DNA of 64,000 nucleotides from Glutamicibacter soli. Lineage in GTDB: Bacteria; Actinomycetota; Actinomycetes; Actinomycetales; Micrococcaceae. Positions within the stretch are counted from its first letter, which is position 1, and each line of letters begins with the position of its first letter. The DNA lies in contig NZ_POAF01000004.1 of NCBI RefSeq assembly GCF_003309065.1, forward strand, positions 290,136 to 354,135. The letters are read 5' to 3'. Position numbers and translations under genes: made by a program. The notes under the pieces were generated by a model. The model was not told where the DNA came from. It saw only the letters and a program-made list of their open reading frames with translations, and did no database searches. Shown here piece by piece: positions 8,546 through 17,421 of this stretch.

Positions 8546-9720
8546 GACGCCTTCCGTCCGTCGCCGCCGCGTGGCAGGCCAAGTATGCGTTCTGCAATGA
8601 TGTTGCGCTGGATTTCGTTGGTGCCCGCGTAGATCGGGCCACCCAGGGCGAAGATGTAGTCATCCACCCAGCGTCCGCCGGCCTCCGCGGAGGCAGAGCG
8701 CAGTTCCGCGGCCGGGCCGAGCAGATCCAGGCCGGTCTGGTGGATCGCGATGTCCAGTTCGGACCAGAAGACCTTGTTCACGCTGCCTTCGGCGCCGATG
8801 TCGCCGCCTTCCTGCAGCGTGCTGACGGTGCCCCAGGTGTACAGGCGGTAGGCCTCGGACTTGATCCAGGCATCCACCACCGCGTCCTGGGCGAATGGAT
8901 CCTGCTCCTGGTTGCGCTGCCACAAGTCGATCAGCCGGTCGGTGGCGGCGCAGAAGCGGCCGGGGGAGCGCAGCGACAGGCCGCGCTCGTTGCCGGCGGT
9001 GCTCATAGCCACGCGCCAGCCGTCGCCCGGGGCGCCGAGCACGTCCTCGTCCGCGACGAACACGTCGTCGAAGAACAGCTCCGCGAACCCGGTGGTGCCA
9101 TCCAGCTGGGTGATCGGGCGGACCGTCAGGCCCGGCGCATCCAGCGGGAACAGGAAGTAGGTCAGGCCGCGGTGGCGCTGCGCCTCGGGATCCGAGCGGA
9201 ACAGGCCGAAGCCGCGGTCGGCCCACGGGGCGCGCGAGCTCCAGGTCTTCTGGCCGTTCAGGATCCAGCCGCCGCGCTCGTCGTCGCGCTTGGCGGTGCT
9301 GCGGATGGAGGCCAGGTCGCTGCCGGCGCCCGGCTCGGACCAGGCCTGGGCCCAGATCAGGGTGCCGTCGGTCATGTCGCGCAAAAAGCGCTCATGCTGC
9401 GCCTCGGTGCCGTGCCCGAACAGGATCGGAGCCAGCAGCGAGATGCCGTTCTGCGCCACGCGGGTCGGGGCTCCGGCGCGGTAGTACTCCTCCTCGAAGA
9501 GCACCCACTCGATCAGCCCGGCGCCGCGGCCCCCGTATTCCTCCGGCCAGGATACGACGGACCAGCGTCCTTCGGCCAGCTTGGCTTCCCACTGACGGTG
9601 GGCGGCGAAGCCCTCCTCGGTGTCCATGGAGGGCAGCGGGGTGGCCGGCACGTTTTCGGCCAGCCAGGCGCGTGCTTCGGCAGCGAACGCGAGCTGCTCT
9701 TCTGTCAGGTCAAGATCCAT
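8542..9720 (-). CDS. Acyl-CoA dehydrogenase, FadE31 type
   Basis: A full-length 392-residue acyl-CoA dehydrogenase. The N-terminal helices, the flavin/substrate signature WAQAWSEPGAGSDLASIRSTA, the beta domain with NGQKTWSS and the C-terminal IYAGTNEIQRNIIAERILGLPR are all intact. The overall pattern follows mycobacterial FadE31. ATG 9720 immediately follows the TAA of the crotonase gene (TAAATG), and the 3' end overlaps the next dehydrogenase by 4 bases. It probably forms the complete chain of a heteromeric enzyme acting on HIP-CoA intermediates. Confidence 0.9.
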   Translation of the reverse strand: MDLDLTEEQLAFAAEARAWLAENVPATPLPSMDTEEGFAAHRQWEAKLAEGRWSVVSWPEEYGGRGAGLIEWVLFEEEYYRAGAPTRVAQNGISLLAPILFGHGTEAQHERFLRDMTDGTLIWAQAWSEPGAGSDLASIRSTAKRDDERGGWILNGQKTWSSRAPWADRGFGLFRSDPEAQRHRGLTYFLFPLDAPGLTVRPITQLDGTTGFAELFFDDVFVADEDVLGAPGDGWRVAMSTAGNERGLSLRSPGRFCAATDRLIDLWQRNQEQDPFAQDAVVDAWIKSEAYRLYTWGTVSTLQEGGDIGAEGSVNKVFWSELDIAIHQTGLDLLGPAAELRSASAEAGGRWVDDYIFALGGPIYAGTNEIQRNIIAERILGLPRGGDGRKAS

Positions 9721-10572
9721 TTATTTTGCCGCCTCCGCCATGTTCTTGGCTCCCATGCCGGCCAGGGAATCCTTGCCGACCTCTGCGTTGTGTGCGTGGG
9801 CTGCGTGGTGCAGCCCGAAGACCGAGTCCATGCCGGCGCGCAGGCCCTGCAGGTCCTCGGATTGGTTGACCGCCTTCTTGGCCAGGGCCAGGCCGAGGCG
9901 GGGCATGGCGCCGATGCGCTCGGCCAAATTCAGCGTGTGCTCCTCGAGCAGTTCGCGGTCAACGACGTGGTTGACCATGCCCAGCTCGTAGGCGCGGCGG
10001 GCCGTGAAGCGGTCGCCGGTGAACAGCATTTCCTTGGCCGCGCGGGGGTTGGTGACCCACGGGTGGGCGAAGTATTCCACGCCGGGAATACCCATGCGGA
10101 CCACCGGGTCCGAGAAGAATGCGTCTTCGCTGGCCACGATGAAGTCGCAGGACCAGGCCAGCATCAGGCCGCCAGCGATGCAGGCGCCGTGGACCATGGC
10201 GATGACGGGCTTGGGCAGTTCGCGCCAGCGGCGGCACATGCCCAGGTAGACCTCGGATTCGCGGGCGAAGCGGGAGTCGACGCCCTCGGCGCCGACGTGG
10301 TCCCACCAGACCACTGCCTTGCGCTCGAAGCTCTGGTCGGCGTCGCGCTCCGGGGTGCCGATGTCGTGGCCTGCGCTGAAGTGCTTGCCGTTGCCCGCCA
10401 GCACGATGGCCTTGACCGCGTCGTCCTCGACGGCGCGGGTGAACGCGGCGTCCAGGGCATAGGTCATTTTCGAGTTCTGTGCGTTGCGGTACTCGGGGCG
10501 GTTCAGTCGAATGATCGCCGTGGTGCCGCGCACTTCGTAGGTTACGACGCCGTCACTGTCGTTCAGAGTCAT
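9721..10572 (-). CDS. Enoyl-CoA hydratase/isomerase (crotonase) family protein
   Basis: A 283-residue crotonase. The two oxyanion-hole regions are FSAGHDIGTPERD (near residue 70) and HGACIAGGLMLAWSCD (near residue 130), with GVEYFAHPW and the C-terminal helices after them. The AGHDIG form is typical of hydratases beside steroid dehydrogenase genes. ATG 10572 follows AAGGAGG at good spacing; upstream codons to 10653 lie in the promoter and are not used. It is the first gene of the minus operon and shares the divergent promoter with fadE30, including a KstR2-type box. Likely hydrates an unsaturated C/D-ring CoA ester. Confidence 0.88.
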   Translation of the reverse strand: MTLNDSDGVVTYEVRGTTAIIRLNRPEYRNAQNSKMTYALDAAFTRAVEDDAVKAIVLAGNGKHFSAGHDIGTPERDADQSFERKAVVWWDHVGAEGVDSRFARESEVYLGMCRRWRELPKPVIAMVHGACIAGGLMLAWSCDFIVASEDAFFSDPVVRMGIPGVEYFAHPWVTNPRAAKEMLFTGDRFTARRAYELGMVNHVVDRELLEEHTLNLAERIGAMPRLGLALAKKAVNQSEDLQGLRAGMDSVFGLHHAAHAHNAEVGKDSLAGMGAKNMAEAAK

Positions 10573-10647
10573 CGCGGGCCTCCTTATCCTGTGTCGCATT
10601 TCGGCTGGGAACCCAGCCGTGAAAACTTGCTTGGGACTACAGTAACC

Positions 10648-10663
10648 AAACAAGTGCTTGGTT
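10648..10663. promoter_or_regulatory. KstR2-type operator between the crotonase and fadE30 operons
   Basis: AAACAAGTGCTTGGTT matches every fixed position of the KstR2 box AAnCAAGnnCTTGnTT and is an inverted repeat (CAAG/CTTG). It lies 76 bases upstream of the minus-strand crotonase gene and 34 bases upstream of the fadE30 ATG, so one site could control both operons, as HIP-CoA-responsive KstR2 does in mycobacteria. Confidence 0.8.
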
Positions 10664-10696
10664 TGCTAGCATAAGCGAAGATCAACCGAGAGACCA

Positions 10697-11893
10697 ATGG
10701 ATATCGAGAGTGAGGGGGATGTCGTGGATCTGAATTATTCGGCGGAAGATGACGCGTTTCGTCAGGAATTCCGGGCTTGGCTTGAAGCAAACCTCGTCGG
10801 CAAGTTCGCCGCACTGCGCGGACTGGGCGGCTCGGGGCGCGAGCACGAAGCCTTCGAGGAACGCCTGGAGTGGAACCAGCACATGGCCGCCCACGGCTGG
10901 AGCTGCGTCAGCTGGCCCAAGGAGCACGGCGGCCGCGGGCTGAGCCTGCAGCAGCAGGTCATCTTCCACGAGGAGTACGCCCGGGCCAATGCGCCGGCTC
11001 GCGTGAACCACCTGGGCGAGGAACTGCTGGGCCCGACCCTGATCGCCTTCGGCACTCCTGAGCAGCAGGCCCGGTTCCTGCCCAAGATCATCGCGGTCGA
11101 GGAACTGTGGTGCCAAGGCTACTCGGAGCCGGGAGCAGGCTCCGACCTGGCCGGGGTGAAGACCAAGGCCCGGCTGGAAGACGGAAAGTGGGTTGTCGAC
11201 GGCCAGAAGGTGTGGACCTCGCTGGCGCACACCGCTGACTGGTGCTTCGTCATCGCCCGCACCGAGCCGGGATCCGTGAAGCATCGCGGCCTGTCCTACC
11301 TGCTGGTTCCGATGGACCAGCCCGGCGTGGAGATCCGCCCGATCCTGCAGCTGACCGGAACCTCGGAGTTCAACGAGGTCTTCTTCGACGGCGCCACCAC
11401 TGATGAGGACCTGGTGGTGGGCGAGCCCGGCGCGGGCTGGTCGGTGGCCATGGGCACCCTGGGCTTCGAACGCGGTGTCTCCACGCTCGCCCAGCAGATC
11501 GCCTTCCAGCGCGAGCTGCAGCTGATCATCGACCTGGCGCGCACCAACGGAGCGATCGAGGATCCCATTATCCAAGACCAGATCGTCAAGTCCCAGATGG
11601 GGCTGGATATGCTTCGCATGCACGGGCTGCGCACGCTCAGCGGCGAGCAGGGTATCGAGGCCTCGATCACCAAGCTGCTGTGGGCTCCATGGCACCGCTC
11701 GCTGGGCGAGCTGGCCATGGCCGTAGCCGGCGCTGGCGGGCTGACCGTCGCGCAGGCGCCGTATGAGCTCGACGAGCTGCAGGCCCTGTATCTCTTCAGC
11801 CGCGCCGATACCCTCTACGGGGGATCGGACGAAATCCAACGCAACGTAATCGCCGAGCGCGTGCTCGGCCTGCCCAAGGAGGCACGAGTATGA
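10697..11893 (+). CDS. fadE30: Acyl-CoA dehydrogenase FadE30 (HIP-CoA dehydrogenase)
   Basis: A 398-residue acyl-CoA dehydrogenase that catalyses the first desaturation of the HIP-CoA propionyl side chain in the known pathway. It shows FAALRGLGGSGREHEAFEER, LWCQGYSEPGAGSDLAGV, FNEVFFD and YGGSDEIQRNVIAERVLGLPK, all closely like mycobacterial FadE30. The first ATG is at 10697, but GTG 10724 sits behind GAGGGGG and gives the family-like start VDLNYSAEDDAFR, so it may be the true start. It heads a three-gene operon with ipdF and fadA6. Confidence 0.92.
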   Translation: MDIESEGDVVDLNYSAEDDAFRQEFRAWLEANLVGKFAALRGLGGSGREHEAFEERLEWNQHMAAHGWSCVSWPKEHGGRGLSLQQQVIFHEEYARANAPARVNHLGEELLGPTLIAFGTPEQQARFLPKIIAVEELWCQGYSEPGAGSDLAGVKTKARLEDGKWVVDGQKVWTSLAHTADWCFVIARTEPGSVKHRGLSYLLVPMDQPGVEIRPILQLTGTSEFNEVFFDGATTDEDLVVGEPGAGWSVAMGTLGFERGVSTLAQQIAFQRELQLIIDLARTNGAIEDPIIQDQIVKSQMGLDMLRMHGLRTLSGEQGIEASITKLLWAPWHRSLGELAMAVAGAGGLTVAQAPYELDELQALYLFSRADTLYGGSDEIQRNVIAERVLGLPKEARV

Positions 11894-12693
11894 CCATCCA
11901 GCGCATCGCACAGCCGGCGCCAGAATACGTTCCCGCCCATGGTCTGCTCGCCGGACGACGCGTTGTCGTGACCGCCGCAGCCGGAGCCGGCATTGGGGCC
12001 GCGGCGGCACGCCGCTGCCTGGAGGAAGGTGCGGACCTGGTGGTGCTGGGCGATACCCACGCCGGCCGGCTCGAGGCCTCCGCCAATGAACTCGGCGCCG
12101 AGTTCGGCGCCGAGCGCGTGCGCTTCGCCGTCTGCGACGTGACCAACGAGGAGCAGGTCCAGGCGCTGCTGGACGTCGCCGAGGAAGCCGGCGGCGTGGA
12201 CGTCATGATCAACAACGCCGGGCTGGGCGGCACCGCCTCCATCCTCGACATGGAAGACGAGCAGTGGGAGAAGGTCGTGAACGTGACCCTCACCGGCACC
12301 TTCCGCTCCGTGCGCGCCGCCAGCCAGCGCATGGTGAAGAACGGCACCAAGGGCGTCATCATCAACAACGCCTCGGTGATCGGCTGGCGCGCCCAGGAAG
12401 GGCAGGCCCACTACGCCGCCGCGAAGGCAGGCGTCATGGCGCTGACTCGCTCGGCAGCCATGGACGTGGCTCCGCACGGCATCCGCATCAACGCAGTCGC
12501 CCCGTCGCTGGCCATGCACCCGTTCCTGGCCAAGGTCACCTCGGACGAGCTGCTGGAAGAGCTGACCTCCCGCGAGGCCTTCGGCCGCGCCGCCGAGCCC
12601 TGGGAAATCGCCAACGTCATGGTCTTCCTGGCCAGCGACTATTCCTCGTACATGACCGGTGAAGTGGTCCCCGTCAGCAGCCAGCAGGCCTAA
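11890..12693 (+). CDS. ipdF: Short-chain dehydrogenase IpdF
   Basis: A 267-residue SDR beginning with a short tail then GHGLLAGRRVVVTAAAGAGIG, the unusual AAAGxGIG nucleotide loop shared with mycobacterial IpdF. NNAG (about residue 105), the catalytic serine in NNASVIGW and YxxxK in HYAAAKAG are in place. The C-terminus SDYSSYMTGEVVPVSSQ also matches. IpdF oxidises the 5-hydroxyl of the HIP-CoA intermediate to a ketone. The start overlaps the fadE30 stop by 4 bases. Confidence 0.93.
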   Translation: MTIQRIAQPAPEYVPAHGLLAGRRVVVTAAAGAGIGAAAARRCLEEGADLVVLGDTHAGRLEASANELGAEFGAERVRFAVCDVTNEEQVQALLDVAEEAGGVDVMINNAGLGGTASILDMEDEQWEKVVNVTLTGTFRSVRAASQRMVKNGTKGVIINNASVIGWRAQEGQAHYAAAKAGVMALTRSAAMDVAPHGIRINAVAPSLAMHPFLAKVTSDELLEELTSREAFGRAAEPWEIANVMVFLASDYSSYMTGEVVPVSSQQA

Positions 12694-12705
12694 AGGAGAG
12701 AACAG

Positions 12706-13857
12706 ATGACTGAGGCTTACATTATTGACGCCGTGCGCACCCCGGTGGGCCGCCGCGGCGGTTCGCTGGCCGAAATCCACTCGGCCGACCTGGGCGCCCA
12801 CGTGATCTCGGCGCTGGTCGAGCGCACCGGCATCGACCCCGGCGCGGTGGACGACGTGATCTTCGGATGCACCGACACCCTGGGCTCCCAGGCCGGCGAC
12901 ATCGCCCGCACCGCATGGCTGGTGGCCGGGCTGCCGGACCATGTGCCGGGCGTGACCATCGACCGCCAGTGCGGTTCCAGCCAGCAGGCGGTGCACTTCG
13001 CGGCGCAGGGCGTCATGTCCGGCACCGCAGATTTGATCATCGCCGGCGGTGTGCAGAACATGTCCAAGATCCCGATCTCCGCGGCCATGATCGCCGGCGC
13101 CGAGTTCGGATTCACCACGCCCTTCGCCGAGTCCCCTGGCTGGGTCGCCCGCTACGGCGACCAGGAGGTCTCGCAGTTCCGCGGGGCGGAGATGATCGCC
13201 GAGAAGTGGGACATCACCCGCGAGCGCATGGAGCAGTTCGCGCTGGAAAGCCATGAGCGCGCAGCCGCCGCCGTGGACGAGGGCCGCTTCGACTCGCAGG
13301 TTGTTCCGCTGAACGGCCTGGAGCAGGACGAGACCATCCGCCGCGGCACCACGCTGGAAAAGATGGCGACGCTGAACACGCTCACCGAGGACGGCCGGCT
13401 GACCGCCGCGGTGGCCTCGCAGATCTGCGACGGCGCCAGCGCCGTGCTGATCGCCTCCAAGAAGGCAGTGGAAGAGCACGGGCTGACCCCGCGTGCCCGC
13501 ATCCACCACATGTCGGTGCGCGCCGACGACCCGGTGTGGATGCTCACCGGCCCGATCCGCGCAACGAAGTATGCGCTGGAGCGCGCAGGCATGGGCGTGG
13601 ACGAGATCGACCTGTTCGAATGCAACGAGGCCTTCGCCCCGGTCGTGCTGGCCTGGATGGACGAGCTGGGTATCGACCGCGAGAAGGTCAACGTCAACGG
13701 CGGCGGCATCGCCCTGGGCCACCCGATCGGCGCCACCGGCACCCGGCTGATGACCACGCTGCTCAACGAGCTGGAACGCACCGGCGGCCGCTACGGCCTG
13801 CAGACGATGTGCGAGGGCGGCGGCCAGGCTAACGTCACGATCATCGAGCGGCTCTAG
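12706..13857 (+). CDS. fadA6: Steroid C/D-ring thiolase FadA6
   Basis: A 383-residue thiolase beginning MTEAYIIDAVRTPVGRRGG. The nucleophile is in DRQCGSSQQAVHFAAQ, and it has GGVQNMSKIPIS, RYGDQEVSQFRGAEMIAEKW, the NEAFAPV motif, GGGIALGHPIGATG and the C-terminal TMCEGGGQANVTIIERL. This succession closely follows mycobacterial FadA6, assigned to thiolysis after ring opening in HIP degradation. An AAAGGAGAG ribosome site precedes ATG 12706, 12 bases after ipdF. Last gene of the operon, followed by a strong terminator. Confidence 0.95.
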   Translation: MTEAYIIDAVRTPVGRRGGSLAEIHSADLGAHVISALVERTGIDPGAVDDVIFGCTDTLGSQAGDIARTAWLVAGLPDHVPGVTIDRQCGSSQQAVHFAAQGVMSGTADLIIAGGVQNMSKIPISAAMIAGAEFGFTTPFAESPGWVARYGDQEVSQFRGAEMIAEKWDITRERMEQFALESHERAAAAVDEGRFDSQVVPLNGLEQDETIRRGTTLEKMATLNTLTEDGRLTAAVASQICDGASAVLIASKKAVEEHGLTPRARIHHMSVRADDPVWMLTGPIRATKYALERAGMGVDEIDLFECNEAFAPVVLAWMDELGIDREKVNVNGGGIALGHPIGATGTRLMTTLLNELERTGGRYGLQTMCEGGGQANVTIIERL

Positions 13858-13882
13858 CCTTCGGCCCGCAAGCCCATTAACC

Positions 13883-13918
13883 AAAGATCCCCGCCGGGTA
13901 GACCCGGCGGGGATCTTT
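13883..13918 (+). terminator. Strong terminator after fadA6
   Basis: A perfect 17-bp stem (13883-13899 with 13902-13918) with core GATCCCCGCCGGGT and a 2-base gap at the tip is followed by T residues. Symmetry allows it to stop transcription from the facing MFS gene too. Confidence 0.95.
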
Positions 13919-14010
13919 TCGATCATCACTCGCACCTTTATGAGGTACTTATAACTGTAGGACCCGGAACTGTGCCTGCCCTATGCAGGGCATCGGCACT
14001 GCCCGGGGAA

Positions 14011-15459
14011 CTACTTGGCGTTGACCGACAACGGAACGTCGACAGGTTCCAGCTCGCCATGCGGCGGGTTCTTCGGAATGAAGCCGGCCAGGATCACGGC
14101 GGCCACGGAGAACCCGGCGCCGAGCAGCAGTGCCGCGCGGAAACCCTGCTCGGTCGGGATCATGGCGCCATGGAAGTCGGTGGACATCTGGGCCAGCACC
14201 AGGCCGATGACCGCGGCGCTGGCGGTGGTGCCCAGCGAACGCATCAGCGTGTTGAAGCCGTTGGCCGCGGCGGTTTCGCTGCGCGGCACCGAGCTCATGA
14301 TGATCGACGGCATGGCTCCGTAGGCGAAGGCCACGCCGCTGTTGACCAGGGTCGCGGTGAGCAGCAGGCCCCAGGTGCTTCCCATGCCCCACAGGCCCAC
14401 CACGTAGCCGACGGCCAGGATGGAGATGCCCAGCATCAGCGTGAACTTGGCGCCCAGCTTGTCGGAGAGCTTGCCGCCCACCGGGGAGAGGATCAGCATC
14501 ATGAAGCCGGCTGGGGCGACCCACAGACCGGCGGCCAGGACGGACTGGCCCAAGCCGTATCCGGTGCTGGATGGCAGCTGCAGGATCTGCGGCATGAGCA
14601 GCATGCTGACGTACATGCCGAAGCCGACGAAGATCGAGGCGATGTTGGTCAGCAATACGCGGGGGATGACCGCGGTGCGCAGGTCAACCAGGGGGTCGGT
14701 GGTCCGCAGCTCCCAGAAGCCCCAGAAGACCAGCGCCAGCAGCGACAGGCCGAAGAGGCACAGGGTCAGCGGCGAGGCCCAGCCCCAGAAAGAGCCCTTG
14801 GAGATGGCCAGCATCAGCGCCAGGATGCCCGTGGACAGGCCGATGGCGCCGAGCCAGTCGAAGCGCTGGCCGGCGGCTCCGGCCTTCATGCCCGGGATGA
14901 ACTTCCAGATCAGCAATGCGACGATCAAGGTGACCACGGAGCCGCCGACGAACAATGCGCGCCAATCGGAGAATTCGATGACCGCGGCGGAAATCGGCAG
15001 CCCGATGGCGCCGCCAGCTCCCAGGGTGGCGCTGACTGTGGCGATGGCGGAGGAGAGCTGTTCCTTGGGCACGAGGTCGCGCAGCATGGCGATGCCCAGC
15101 GGGATCATGCCCGAACCGAAGCCCTGCAGGGCGCGGCCGATGATCATGATCGTGACGTTGGGGGCGAAGGTGCAGACCAATCCGCCGAGAATCAAAGGCA
15201 GAGCGAGGATCAGGATCATCCGGCGCTTGCCGAAGAGGTCACCCAGGCGTCCGGAAATCGGGACGGCCACCGCTCCGGCGAGCAGCGTGGCCGTCACGAT
15301 CCAGGCGGTGTTGTCGGCGGAGGTATTGAAGATCTCGGGCAGTTGCGGGATCAGGGGCGCAACCATCGTCTGCGTCAGTGCAGAAGCGATGCCGGCAGTT
15401 GCCAGGATGCCGACGGCGGTTCCCGGAGGAGTGGCGGATTTTTTGGCGCGATGCGTCAA
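14011..15459 (-). CDS. MFS drug/solute exporter, DHA2 (14-TM) family
   Basis: A 482-residue transporter. The pattern of hydrophobic helices fits 14 membrane segments. Motif A appears as GRLGDLFGKRR between helices 2 and 3, and the motif C-like GAGGAIGLPISA lies in helix 5 as in drug:proton antiporters. An AAAGGAC ribosome site precedes ATG 15459. It is divergent from a MarR gene across an 82-base gap holding a dyad, the usual layout of an efflux pump and its local repressor. The exported compound is unknown. Confidence 0.88.
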   Translation of the reverse strand: MTHRAKKSATPPGTAVGILATAGIASALTQTMVAPLIPQLPEIFNTSADNTAWIVTATLLAGAVAVPISGRLGDLFGKRRMILILALPLILGGLVCTFAPNVTIMIIGRALQGFGSGMIPLGIAMLRDLVPKEQLSSAIATVSATLGAGGAIGLPISAAVIEFSDWRALFVGGSVVTLIVALLIWKFIPGMKAGAAGQRFDWLGAIGLSTGILALMLAISKGSFWGWASPLTLCLFGLSLLALVFWGFWELRTTDPLVDLRTAVIPRVLLTNIASIFVGFGMYVSMLLMPQILQLPSSTGYGLGQSVLAAGLWVAPAGFMMLILSPVGGKLSDKLGAKFTLMLGISILAVGYVVGLWGMGSTWGLLLTATLVNSGVAFAYGAMPSIIMSSVPRSETAAANGFNTLMRSLGTTASAAVIGLVLAQMSTDFHGAMIPTEQGFRAALLLGAGFSVAAVILAGFIPKNPPHGELEPVDVPLSVNAK

Positions 15460-15478
15460 GGGGTCCTTTCAGGGTGAT

Positions 15479-15509
15479 GTGTAAGATACATACAGTATTC
15501 ATAATACAC
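15479..15509. promoter_or_regulatory. Imperfect dyad, candidate MarR operator
   Basis: A 31-base dyad centred on A15494 has 11 of 15 complementary pairs, with outer arms GTGTA and TACAC and centre TACAGTA. A nested GTATT-N3-AATAC lies at 15495-15507. Its place in the MFS/MarR divergent promoter fits a MarR-type operator. Confidence 0.5.
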
Positions 15510-15541
15510 ATTCCGGGGTACGATGGAAGGCCTGAAAGGGC

Positions 15542-15991
15542 GTGAATACCATCAAGCGACACACTGCAGATATCGAGTACGAGCAGATGCTTCTCAGCCG
15601 CTATTTCGTGGCGCAGCATCGGCGGGGAAACGGATTGGACCGCAGCGCGTACCTGATCCTGAGCCACATCGATGCGCGCGGGCCGATGACGATCGGCGAG
15701 CTGAGCTCCGCGCTGCGTCTGGACGCCTCGACCTTGCAGCGGCAAGTGGCCGCGATTGTGCGCGACGGGTTGCTGGAGCGGGGCTTGGACCCGAACGGAA
15801 GCGCCGCCCGAAAGCTGACGATGACCTCGCATGGCCGCGACATGCTGGAAACCGATCGTGACGGATATATCCAGGACCTCGACGCCATCACTGCAGACTG
15901 GTCGGCGGAGGACGTCAACACTTTTGCCGAACTGCTGCGGCGCTACAACGGGGCCATCGAGGAGTTCCGGGACGTCAAGAATTCACGTTGA
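15542..15991 (+). CDS. MarR family transcriptional regulator
   Basis: A 149-residue winged-helix protein. The recognition region is MTIGELSSALRLDASTLQRQVAAIVRDGLLER, followed by the wing DPNGSAARKLTMTSHG, and flanked by long dimerisation helices, all at normal MarR length. GTG 15542 follows GAAAGGG at suitable spacing. It probably represses the divergent MFS gene and itself through the dyad at 15479-15509. Ligand unknown. Confidence 0.88.
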   Translation: MNTIKRHTADIEYEQMLLSRYFVAQHRRGNGLDRSAYLILSHIDARGPMTIGELSSALRLDASTLQRQVAAIVRDGLLERGLDPNGSAARKLTMTSHGRDMLETDRDGYIQDLDAITADWSAEDVNTFAELLRRYNGAIEEFRDVKNSR

Positions 15992-15992
15992 C

Positions 15993-16019
15993 CCCCGCGG
16001 TAGCCGCGTGCGGGGCTTT
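15993..16019 (+). terminator. Short terminator after marR
   Basis: CCCCGC (15993-15998) pairs with GCGGGG (16010-16015), with further pairing inside, followed by CTTTT. It begins 2 bases past the marR stop. Confidence 0.65.
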
Positions 16020-16150
16020 TCCAGCTGCCATCTCGACCATGGCCAGACGGGCACGAAGTCTGAATGAAACCTTGGATGCATCGAAGATCGGTGTATTGAA
16101 GCGTAGTCTCGGGACGACCGTTGAACGTTTGGACCAGCGAGGAGTGAACA

Positions 16151-16429
16151 ATGGATGGATGCGAAAGCAAAAACTACAACTTGTCACTGTCCCTGACAAC
16201 GGATCAATATGACGACCTGACAACCGCGCTGGAAGCGCATCGTGACGGCTTGCGCCGCATCGCCGGCCAAGCCGCCAACGGCTTCGGTCTGGGTTCCGGA
16301 TACTGGAATGGGCGGGCCGAGGAAGTCCAGGAGCTTTTGAGCTGTGTGCGCCGGCTTGCGCAAGGCGAAAATTCCTCCGGAGTCAATGATGCTTCAGGTA
16401 ATTCGTCGAGGCGCTTCCCTCCGAAATGA
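16151..16429 (+). CDS. Small uncharacterised protein, copy 1 of a paralogous pair
   Basis: 92 residues, family not recognised. ATG 16151 follows GAGGAG. The core LSLTTDQYDDLTTALEAHRDG, then GFGLGSGYWNGRAEEVQELL, is strongly shared with the 82-residue protein at 27812-28060. Predicted to be two amphipathic helices separated by the GFGLxSxYWxGR turn; no membrane segment. The C-terminal 20 residues are not conserved. The paralogue is evidence that this short frame is a real gene. Confidence 0.75.
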   Translation: MDGCESKNYNLSLSLTTDQYDDLTTALEAHRDGLRRIAGQAANGFGLGSGYWNGRAEEVQELLSCVRRLAQGENSSGVNDASGNSSRRFPPK

Positions 16430-17353
16430 CGGGCAGTTCATATTGATAGTCGAAAGGGCGATTCGAGTTGCCAGCTGTATTCGCGGCGTCCGAGCTTTCC
16501 GGAGCAGGATTGCTTGGCACAAGAGTTGAGGCCGTTCCATCTTGATGGAACGGCCTCAATCATGCGCGGGCGGCGTACCGACGCTCCGCAATGGCCGTGT
16601 CGGACTAGATGGCGAGCCGCCGCACGTATTGCGGCATCCTGGTGCCGGCGTACCCGGAAACTCGGGACCAGATGCGCGACTGCGCTGTGCTTCCAATACT
16701 TCACCCGGCAGGTGAGCATGACTTCGAGCTCGGCTCGCGCGAACAGCGATCCGATCTGCATGGCATCCGCTTCAACGTCAACGGTTTCAATGCCTGATTG
16801 GGCCTGGCAACTCAGTAGCTTGAGCTCATCGGAAGCTGGGTCGATGATGGCCACGAGGACCGTTTTCCCGCGCATTCACACCAGGCCCATGGCATCGGTG
16901 ACGGATTCCTTGGCTCCAATCATGGCAACCGGCATGTGTACTGGCTCCACCTTGTTTGTATCTTTCCGAGCGGTCACATCAGTCACGGCGCACACCTCGC
17001 CAACGCAGGTTTCGGCGTGGATTCGCGATGCTGCGCAGTGTCCAAGAAATACCATGGGAAAAAGTAGTCCACTTTTCGAGGAACTTGCGCGAAGCCCCAC
17101 GTGAATGTTCCGGTGGACGGTGAAGTTCGCGCCGGGGATTTCCCATGCAAAGCGCCCGGAGCTTCGCGACAAAGTCGGACTGGTTCCCTCAGCGGGCTGG
17201 TAATTGTTTTTCGAATCCAGGGTGCGCTGCACTGGCGCAAACATGTCGAATCGCCTGGCAAGAACTATCGGACTCTGCCAGAATTCGAGTGATTCCAGAG
17301 CGCGCATCCCGCGGTCCGGTCGCTGGAACTGCCGCGCGGACGCGGCGGCACGC
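16430..17353. other. Low-coding stretch with a strong isolated hairpin
   Basis: About 920 bases without a convincing gene. Two abutting minus-strand frames exist (17307-16876 and 16875-16438), with protein-like stretches such as IPGANFTVHRNIHV in one and WGFAQVPRKVDYFF in a shifted frame, which could mean a frameshifted remnant. A perfect 15-bp stem with CTTG loop (16526-16559, arm TTGAGGCCGTTCCAT) lies inside the second frame and argues against it coding to its end. No ribosome site was seen. Confidence 0.4.
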
Positions 17354-17398
17354 AAAAACCGCCGTGCCGGCAGCGATAACTCGCTGCCCGCACGGCGG
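17354..17398 (-). terminator. Terminator of the echA20-ipdA2-ipdB2-ipdC operon
   Basis: CCGCCGTGC-GGCAGCGA (17359-17376) pairs with TCGCTGCC-GCACGGCGG (17381-17398) around loop TAAC, with one C/C mismatch per arm. On the minus strand it ends in TTTTT. It lies 23 bases past the ipdC stop. Confidence 0.93.
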
Positions 17399-17421
17399 GC
17401 TGCATGGCCTGAGGGACTGTC

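Noticed and set aside
8740..10674. 644-codon plus-strand frame over the acyl-CoA dehydrogenase and crotonase genes
   Set aside because: Shadow of minus-strand genes with intact family signatures; it also runs through the KstR2-box promoter.
11815..13935. 706-codon open frame antisense to fadE30-ipdF-fadA6
   Set aside because: It spans three well-supported sense genes and their gaps, has no ribosome site and no recognisable motif.
16438..16875. 145-residue minus-strand frame
   Set aside because: A perfect hairpin lies inside its 3' part, no ribosome site is seen, and the translation has no family features; kept only as a possible remnant.
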